Source of the DNA: an uncultured bacterium
GTDB taxonomy: Bacteria > Patescibacteriota > Minisyncoccia > Phycocordibacterales > UBA9973
Assembly (NCBI GenBank): GCA_903825255.1
Contig: CAIJZZ010000010.1
Location: forward strand, 1 to 44,575
Length of the DNA: 44,575 nucleotides
Direction: 5' to 3'
Part shown: piece by piece, positions 40,280-44,575 of the stretch
Numbering within the stretch: the first letter of the stretch is position 1
Layout of the letters: every line of letters begins with the position of its first letter
The notes under the pieces: generated by a model
The model's input: the letters and a program-made list of their open reading frames with translations, nothing else
What the model was told of the DNA's origin: nothing
The model's database searches: none
Translations under genes and position numbers: made by a program

Positions 40280-41893
40280 ATGAGCTTTGCAAAAGTTTAT
40301 TCGGCACAAGTAAACTTACTGTCTGGGCAGATCGTCACGATTGAAGTGGATTTATCGCGGGGACTACATTCTTTTTCGGTGGTTGGATTGCCAGATAAAG
40401 CAGTCGATGAGTCTAAAGATCGTGTCAGTTCAGCAATTAAAAATTCTGGTTTTCAGTCTCCTAAATCCAAGAATCAAAGAATCATTGTTTCCCTATCACC
40501 AGCGGACCTTAAAAAAGAGGGGCCATTTTTTGATTTAGCCATTGCTCTTTCTTATATGTTGGCTGCCGGAGATTTGAAATTTAATCCAGAAAAGAAAATA
40601 TTTTTAGGGGAACTGGGGCTCGATGGTGTTTTGCGTAGAATCCGCGGAACCCTGCCCTTAATTCAAGAAGCGAAGAAAATGGGATATGAAGAAGTTTATC
40701 TGCCGAAAGAAAATGCGGAAGAGGCGGCACTAGTGGAAGGCATAAAAATTTTTGGTGCGAATAGTTTAGTGGAGGTTGTGGAACATTTGGGCCTCAGTGA
40801 GCCTAGCAAAATTTCTTCGCCTGCCCGAATCGCTACGCGAAGCGTTGCGGGCGGGGGTCCTCTCGAAAATTCTCTGAATTCTTCCAAAGGTATCACAGTT
40901 CAGCCAAAAACTGAAATAAAATATGAGAGTAAGAATTATGGCGCGGACTTCGCTGAAGTACGCGGGCAAGAAGGAGCCAAGCGCGGGCTCGAAATAGCTG
41001 CTGCTGGCGGACACAATATCGCCATGTATGGACCACCGGGCACCGGGAAAACGATGCTCGCCCGAGCTTTCTCGCAATTACTACCCGATTTGAGCTTAGA
41101 AGAAGTTTTAGAAATTACTGGCATTCATTCTGTGGCGGGAGCGACGAGAGGTGAGCTTGTCTCTGCTCCGCCTTTTCGGGCCCCGCACCACACTTCTTCT
41201 TACGTTTCATTAATCGGCGGAGGAACATATCCCAAACCAGGCGAAGTGACTCTCGCACATAGAGGTGTTTTATTTTTAGATGAATTTCCTGAATTTGAAA
41301 AACGAGTAATTGAATCCTTGCGTCAACCTCTGGAAGACAATATTGTTTCTATCTCACGAGCGAAAGCTTCCGCAATTTTTCCTTCCAATTTTATTTTAGT
41401 GGCGGCGATGAATCCTTGTCCGTGTGGAAATCAAGGTTCTAAACAAAAAGCTTGTATTTGCAAACCATCTGATTTGGATCGATATAAAAGAAAATTATCT
41501 GGACCGATTATGGATCGTATTGATTTATGGGTCTCTGTCGGCAATGTGGACTATAAAAAATTGAGTGGAGAGGGGACGGGAGAAAAAAGTCAGTTTATAA
41601 AAAATAGAGTTTTGAAAGCACGCGAAATGCAGAAAAATCGCTTTCAAAAATTAGGCCGAAATATCAACACGAATAGTGAAATGAATGTAAAAGATTTGAA
41701 TGAAATAATTAAATTAGAGAGTAGCGTGCGAGATTTGTTGGATGACAGCGCTGCTCGTTTGGCTCTCTCGGCACGAGCGTATCATCGAGTCATCAAAATC
41801 GCTCGCACCATCGCCGACCTCGAGAATTCTTCGGAGATAAAATCAGACCATATTTTAGAAGCAATACAATATCGGCCGAAAGTGAGCAATTAA
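40280..41893 (+). CDS. comM: ComM/YifB family Mg-chelatase-like AAA+ ATPase
   Basis: A hexameric helicase-like ATPase that promotes branch migration of incoming DNA during natural transformation. The 537 residues show the N-terminal ribosomal S5-like domain (VDLSRGLHSFSVVGLPDKAVDESKDRV), then FAEVRGQEGAKRGLEIAAAGGHN, Walker A GPPGTGKTM (near residue 253), Walker B FLDEFPEF, a sensor region and the C-terminal Mg_chelatase_C part (with NPCPCGNQGS). The linker between the domains (about residues 175-210) includes SSPARIATRSVAGGGP, encoded by a GC palindrome. A role in DNA uptake is plausible for a CPR host that imports nucleotides and DNA, though none of the other competence genes is here. Confidence 0.95.
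   Translation: MSFAKVYSAQVNLLSGQIVTIEVDLSRGLHSFSVVGLPDKAVDESKDRVSSAIKNSGFQSPKSKNQRIIVSLSPADLKKEGPFFDLAIALSYMLAAGDLKFNPEKKIFLGELGLDGVLRRIRGTLPLIQEAKKMGYEEVYLPKENAEEAALVEGIKIFGANSLVEVVEHLGLSEPSKISSPARIATRSVAGGGPLENSLNSSKGITVQPKTEIKYESKNYGADFAEVRGQEGAKRGLEIAAAGGHNIAMYGPPGTGKTMLARAFSQLLPDLSLEEVLEITGIHSVAGATRGELVSAPPFRAPHHTSSYVSLIGGGTYPKPGEVTLAHRGVLFLDEFPEFEKRVIESLRQPLEDNIVSISRAKASAIFPSNFILVAAMNPCPCGNQGSKQKACICKPSDLDRYKRKLSGPIMDRIDLWVSVGNVDYKKLSGEGTGEKSQFIKNRVLKAREMQKNRFQKLGRNINTNSEMNVKDLNEIIKLESSVRDLLDDSAARLALSARAYHRVIKIARTIADLENSSEIKSDHILEAIQYRPKVSN
40820..40855. repeat. GC-rich palindrome inside comM
   Basis: The arms are CCTGCCCG (40820-40827) and CGGGCGGG (40848-40855), with an inner CGCT/AGCG pair (40831-40844). 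The sequence just downstream, GGTCC...TCGAAAATTCTCT (40855-40874), is shared with the uvrD inverted repeat at 11636-11673. Confidence 0.65.
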
Positions 41894-41894
41894 G

Positions 41895-41903
41895 TTATCC
41901 ACA
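41895..41903 (+). other. DnaA-box-like 9-mer
   Basis: A perfect TTATCCACA that ends 9 bases before the lexA-operon -35. It repeats the arrangement found before the gene at 20616. Confidence 0.5.
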
Positions 41904-41912
41904 GGTATTTTA

Positions 41913-41941
41913 TTGACAGTGAACGCTCGTTCACTTATACT
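41913..41941 (+). promoter_or_regulatory. Promoter of lexA operon
   Basis: -35 TTGACA (41913-41918), 17-bp spacer, -10 TATACT (41936-41941): almost perfect consensus. The spacer holds the SOS operator. The leader is about 40 nt. Confidence 0.88.
41919..41934. promoter_or_regulatory. SOS (LexA) operator
   Basis: GTGAACGCTCGTTCAC, a palindrome with 7-bp arms, contains GAAC-N4-GTTC, the core of the Gram-positive type LexA box (CGAACRNRYGTTCG). It lies entirely between -35 and -10, so bound LexA would block RNA polymerase. It is an autoregulatory site for the downstream lexA. Confidence 0.85.
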
Positions 41942-41986
41942 ATATACGTGTGGGTCGCTTAATAAAAATAACTTTTTAAAAACAAT

Positions 41987-42196
41987 ATGTCACAAAAACA
42001 ATATTTAAAAGTAGTCGAGAGAGAAATACAAAAAATCAATCAAAAAATTGATTTAAAGATAATTCGCGGAGAGGATTATAAAAGAGAAGCACGAGATCAT
42101 AAAATTATGATCCGAAGGATGAAATATTTAAAAAGAGGGAATCCAATTAAAAGTTTTTTTCGGAAAATTTCTCCATCACTTTCCTTCTCTTTTTAA
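41987..42196 (+). CDS. Small basic protein, first gene of the lexA operon
   Basis: The 69 residues have about one-third Lys/Arg in an N-terminal helical part (YLKVVEREIQKINQKIDLKIIRGEDYKREARDHKIMIRRMKYLK) and a short, Ser/Phe-rich tail. I recognise no family. A helical, positively charged protein suggests nucleic-acid or partner binding. It begins after a leader of about 45 nt with no clear Shine-Dalgarno. Its stop is 3 bases before lexA, and the SOS operator lies in front. It is thus a candidate DNA-damage-inducible protein. Confidence 0.7.
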   Translation: MSQKQYLKVVEREIQKINQKIDLKIIRGEDYKREARDHKIMIRRMKYLKRGNPIKSFFRKISPSLSFSF

Positions 42197-42199
42197 AAA

Positions 42200-42766
42200 A
42201 TGAAAAATATTTATCAGACAAAACTAGAGAGTTTTTACGAAGACAATAAAAGAATGCCGACGTATTCGGAGATGTTGAAACTCTTTAATTTTAAATCTAA
42301 AAATGCCGTTTCTAGGATCGTGGAGAAATTACTTGAAGCTGGACTCGTGGCCAAAGATCATTTAGGCCGATTAATCCCGACAGATACTTTTGGAGAGATT
42401 CCAAAGCTCGGACTTGTGAAAGCCGGTATTCCTTCTGATGTAGAAGAGCAAATTTTAGATACAATTAAGCTTGATGATTTTTTAATTGGAAATAAGAAGC
42501 TTACTTATATGCTCGAAGTGGACGGAGATTCAATGATTGATGAACATATTGAGAAAGGAGATACGATACTAGTAGAGAAAACTAGTCAAGCCAAAGATGG
42601 CGAGATAGTGGTGGCTGAAGTGGACGGAGAATTCACCTTGAAATATTTCAGACAGAAAAATGGTAAAGTTTGGCTTGAAGCAGCGAACAAAAATTATAAA
42701 CCTATTTATCCCACGCAGAGCCTAAATGTGATTGCGAAACTCAAGGCAGTCATAAGGAAGTATTAA
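42200..42766 (+). CDS. lexA: LexA repressor / self-cleaving SOS regulator
   Basis: Represses DNA-damage genes and inactivates itself when RecA is activated. The 188 residues have a winged helix (YEDNKRMPTYSEMLKLFNFKSKNAVSRIVEKLLEAGLV) and an S24 peptidase domain. The cleavage site is KAG (A75-G76), the catalytic Ser111 lies in DGDSM and the catalytic Lys148 in FTLKYF. It follows a small basic gene by 3 nt. The operator at 41919 has the LexA core, so autoregulation is expected. No other obvious GAAC-N4-GTTC boxes were seen in front of uvrD or xth in this window. Confidence 0.95.
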   Translation: MKNIYQTKLESFYEDNKRMPTYSEMLKLFNFKSKNAVSRIVEKLLEAGLVAKDHLGRLIPTDTFGEIPKLGLVKAGIPSDVEEQILDTIKLDDFLIGNKKLTYMLEVDGDSMIDEHIEKGDTILVEKTSQAKDGEIVVAEVDGEFTLKYFRQKNGKVWLEAANKNYKPIYPTQSLNVIAKLKAVIRKY

Positions 42767-42784
42767 ACATGATTTAAAATAAAG

Positions 42785-42793
42785 TTTTCCACA
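42785..42793 (+). other. DnaA-box-like 9-mer before R-M operon
   Basis: TTTTCCACA fits the relaxed consensus TTWTNCACA. It lies 16 bases before the -35 of the restriction gene. Confidence 0.3.
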
Positions 42794-42809
42794 ATTTTTA
42801 AATTAAAAG

Positions 42810-42838
42810 CTGCAAAAATATCTATGAATGTATATAAT
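42810..42838 (+). promoter_or_regulatory. Promoter of restriction-modification operon, leaderless type
   Basis: -35 CTGCAA (42810-42815), 17-bp spacer, -10 TATAAT (42833-42838), then exactly 6 nt to the ATG at 42845. Confidence 0.7.
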
Positions 42839-42844
42839 AGAGAT

Positions 42845-43342
42845 ATGAGTGAAGAAAATAAAGAATGGGCAAGAAATCTTACTAAAACGGAGGATGGTAT
42901 TTTTAGGACTATTAATGGGAGTGCAGATGAATTAATAGGGATAGGTAGGACCATAAAAGCTGGTTTTAATTGCTCAAGGGTTGATATACCAAACGGAAGA
43001 TATGATGCGATTGTAGACGTTGGAGGAGGGAAAATGCTACGCATACAAATCAAAGGGGTGGGTGTGAATAAAAATGGTAAGTTGGGGAGTGTTTCTTTTA
43101 CTGGTGGTAGTAGAAGTGGAAAACAAATTAATAGAGAAGTAGAAAGTAGGACTTATAAATATACAGCAAGAGATATTGATATACTTATGGCAGTAGATAG
43201 TACTAATGGAGAATGTTATATAATTCCAGTTAAAGATTTAACTAAATGGGGAACTACAAAATCATTATCAACATTAAGAAATTATAAAGAAAATTGGGAT
43301 ATTTTAATTAAAATTGCAAATGAAAAACGTAAAAACAATTGA
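42845..43342 (+). CDS. Putative type II restriction endonuclease (PD-(D/E)xK-like)
   Basis: The 165 residues, counted from the ATG at 42845, carry RYDAIVDVGGGKMLRIQIKGVGVN. This is D(x)n-QxK (D54 or D58, Q68, K70) on adjacent strands, followed by a basic loop (TGGSRSGKQINREVES), a YTARDIDILMA helix/strand and YIIPVKDL. The arrangement resembles PD-D-QxK nucleases of the I-Ssp6803I/PDDEXK_5 group. It overlaps the adjacent C5-methyltransferase by 23 bases, as expected of a restriction partner. The longer reading from 42824 is open, but the promoter fixes the ATG at 42845. No restriction specificity can be inferred. Confidence 0.75.
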   Translation: MSEENKEWARNLTKTEDGIFRTINGSADELIGIGRTIKAGFNCSRVDIPNGRYDAIVDVGGGKMLRIQIKGVGVNKNGKLGSVSFTGGSRSGKQINREVESRTYKYTARDIDILMAVDSTNGECYIIPVKDLTKWGTTKSLSTLRNYKENWDILIKIANEKRKNN

Positions 43343-44264
43343 TTTATTTGCGGGTATCGGTGGGGTACGCTTAGCTTTTGAAAAAGCTGGCTTTAATACT
43401 GTTTTTGCTAATGATTTTGAGCCGAAGTGCGCGAATACTTACGATTTAAATTTTTCTGCTCCAAAATTAACAGTTGAAGATATAAAAAAAATAAATTCAA
43501 AACAATTACCAAATTTTGATTTATTATTGGGAGGGTTTCCTTGTCAGCCTTTTTCTGTCGCTGGCAAGAGAATGGGTATGGACGATGAAAGAGGTATTTT
43601 ATTTTTTGAGATAGCAAATATCTTAAAAGAGCGTAAGCCATTGGGATTTTTTCTTGAAAATGTTAAAAATCTCACAGGACATAACTTTGGTAAAACTTTT
43701 CAAATTATTTTAAATAAGCTTGATGCGTTGGGATATGATGTTAAATATGCAGTATTGAATTCAATGGAATATGGCAATATTCCTCAAAATAGGGAAAGAG
43801 TTTATATTGTTGGTTTTTTAAAAGAGACGGAATTGATAAATAAATTTATATTTCCGAAGTCTTTACAACTTAAAAAAAGTATTAAGGATATTTTAGAGAA
43901 TGAGGTTTCTGATATTTATTATTATAATAACAAACCACTTTTTGATAAATTGAAAAAATTTAATTTTAAAAAAAATACCATATATCAATGGCGCAGAAAA
44001 TATGTTAGAGAAAATAAAAGTGGGGTATGTCCTACACTGACAGCGAATATGGGAACAGGTGGACATAATGTTCCATTAGTAATGGATAATAAAGGAATAA
44101 GAAAATTAACCCCAAGAGAATGCGCGAGAATTCAAGGTTATCCTGATACTTATAAATTACCCCAAATTGCAGATAGTTTTTTATATAAACAGATTGGTAA
44201 TTCAGTTTCAGTGCCTGTTGTATATAGAATAGCCAAAAATATGATGAGTGCTATTTCAAGTTAA
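43320..44264 (+). CDS. DNA (cytosine-5)-methyltransferase
   Basis: The 314 residues show the ordered C5-methyltransferase motifs: I TIDLFAGIGGVRLAFEKAGF, IV GGFPCQPFSVAG with catalytic C75, VI FLENVKNL (E113-N114-V115), VIII QNRERVYIVGF, a variable target-recognition stretch near 210-245 (QWRRKYVRENKSGVCPTLTANMGTGG), IX RKLTPRECARIQGYP and X QIGNSVSVPVV. It protects host DNA from the adjacent nuclease; the recognition sequence cannot be read from the primary sequence alone. The start overlaps the preceding gene by 23 bases. The ORF may be extended from 43314, but ATG 43320 is preferred. Confidence 0.95.
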   Translation: MKNVKTIDLFAGIGGVRLAFEKAGFNTVFANDFEPKCANTYDLNFSAPKLTVEDIKKINSKQLPNFDLLLGGFPCQPFSVAGKRMGMDDERGILFFEIANILKERKPLGFFLENVKNLTGHNFGKTFQIILNKLDALGYDVKYAVLNSMEYGNIPQNRERVYIVGFLKETELINKFIFPKSLQLKKSIKDILENEVSDIYYYNNKPLFDKLKKFNFKKNTIYQWRRKYVRENKSGVCPTLTANMGTGGHNVPLVMDNKGIRKLTPRECARIQGYPDTYKLPQIADSFLYKQIGNSVSVPVVYRIAKNMMSAISS

Positions 44265-44294
44265 AAATATTTATCTAATAAATAATTATTTTTT

Positions 44295-44486
44295 ATGAAA
44301 AAGAAGAAAAGTAAAACTAAACATAAAAAAGACGAATGGGATGATTGTGATGATTGTGCTATTTGCAGAGCAATGAAGGAAGGAAGGGCGGGAACAGTGG
44401 AAGAATTAAAAGAAGCTTTTTTGGAAGCAGAGATGCAAGGTGGGGTTGTCGGTTTTAGTAAAGATTTTTTTAAAAATAAATTTTGA
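44295..44486 (+). CDS. Small Lys-rich CxxCxxC protein
   Basis: The 63 residues have an N-terminal Lys tract (MKKKKSKTKHKK), then DDCDDCAICRAMKEG with CxxCxxC, and a C-terminal amphipathic helix (TVEELKEAFLEAEMQGG). I recognise no family. It could bind zinc or an iron-sulfur cluster, but with three Cys in one run it would need more ligands or a dimer. The ATG follows AT-rich sequence with no clear -10 at the usual 6-nt distance. A strong bidirectional terminator follows 9 bases beyond the stop. Confidence 0.55.
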   Translation: MKKKKSKTKHKKDEWDDCDDCAICRAMKEGRAGTVEELKEAFLEAEMQGGVVGFSKDFFKNKF

Positions 44487-44495
44487 ATCAAAAGC

Positions 44496-44524
44496 AAAAG
44501 CCCCCGACGGAGTCGGGGGCTTTT
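44496..44524. terminator. Bidirectional terminator
   Basis: A 13-bp stem AAAAGCCCCCGAC / GTCGGGGGCTTTT with a 3-nt loop, A-tract on one side and T-tract on the other. It serves the small Cys gene (plus) and a gene entering from the right edge (minus). Confidence 0.92.
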
Positions 44525-44551
44525 AGATTCTCCTCGCGCGAGAAGAATTTT

Positions 44552-44575
44552 TTATTCTACAGCATCCTTCAAAGC
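44552..44575 (-). CDS. C-terminal end of a gene entering from the right edge
   Basis: On the minus strand the last bases read as the peptide ALKDAVE followed by TAA (44552-44554), just before the strong terminator. Only seven codons are visible, so the product is unknown. Confidence 0.35.
   Translation of the reverse strand, partial: ALKDAVE

Noticed and set aside
1-44575. CRISPR arrays and insertion sequences
   Set aside because: No evenly spaced direct repeats with unique spacers and no transposase-like coding region were found.

Overview
The window looks like chromosomal DNA from an ultra-small bacterium of the Candidate Phyla Radiation (Patescibacteria, most likely the Parcubacteria side). 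The DNA is AT-rich and densely coded. It carries several protein families I know mainly from CPR genomes: giant secreted repeat proteins, a DUF5663-like protein, a 39-cysteine zinc-ribbon protein, paired TrmB-like regulators and a LysM/M23 peptidase. Intergenic gaps are short and mostly filled with hairpins. All names come from reading motifs, without database searches.

Layout. 1-9820 (minus strand): three exported or membrane-anchored proteins, namely a >1850-residue Fn3-like/dockerin-like surface protein cut by the left edge, a 1027-residue secreted protein and a Ca-binding-repeat membrane protein. 9874-12742: ksgA and the UvrD/PcrA helicase. 12805-16487: a DUF5663-like protein and a 1118-residue membrane/coiled-coil protein. 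16823-17959 (plus): a LysM-M23 cell-wall hydrolase behind a structured leader. 17977-18328: an array of hairpins. 18343-19902: an unknown 519-residue protein. 20040-20467 (minus): a probable unassigned structured RNA with a near-consensus promoter. 20616-24358: a TrmB-like regulator, a GNAT-containing 750-residue protein and a ZIP metal transporter. 24363-25580: four tRNAs (Gly-TCC, Pro-TGG, Gly-GCC, Arg-TCG) and a YraN/UPF0102 nuclease, followed by cca. 27360-35105: the Cys-rich protein, a second TrmB-like regulator, an acylphosphatase-like protein, murI, a DUF6498-like/xth/methyltransferase operon and a Xer recombinase. 35191-41893: an HNH-like protein, rpsO, a NYN RNase, pnp, a membrane protein, a DksA/TraR-like protein and comM. 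41987-42766: the lexA operon with its own SOS box. 42845-44264: a type II restriction-modification pair. 44295 to the end: a small Cys protein and a bidirectional terminator.

How it fits together. RNA metabolism (rpsO, NYN, pnp, tRNAs, cca, ksgA), DNA repair and processing (uvrD, xth, xer, comM, lexA) and envelope proteins dominate. None of the four tRNA genes appears to encode a complete 3' CCA, so the resident cca gene would be needed to mature them.

Four patterns run across gene boundaries. (1) At least eleven genes have a -10 hexamer ending exactly 6 nt before the start codon, which predicts leaderless mRNAs as the default. (2) Parental-type parS sites (matching TGTTTCACGTGAAACA at 12-15 of 16 positions) cluster between 24.8 and 26.2 kb, suggesting a ParB-loading centromere. 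(3) Short GC-rich palindromes interrupt ksgA, uvrD, xth and comM in frame and overlap a tRNA 5' end, resembling Rickettsia palindromic elements. (4) A SOS operator lies exactly in the spacer of the lexA promoter.
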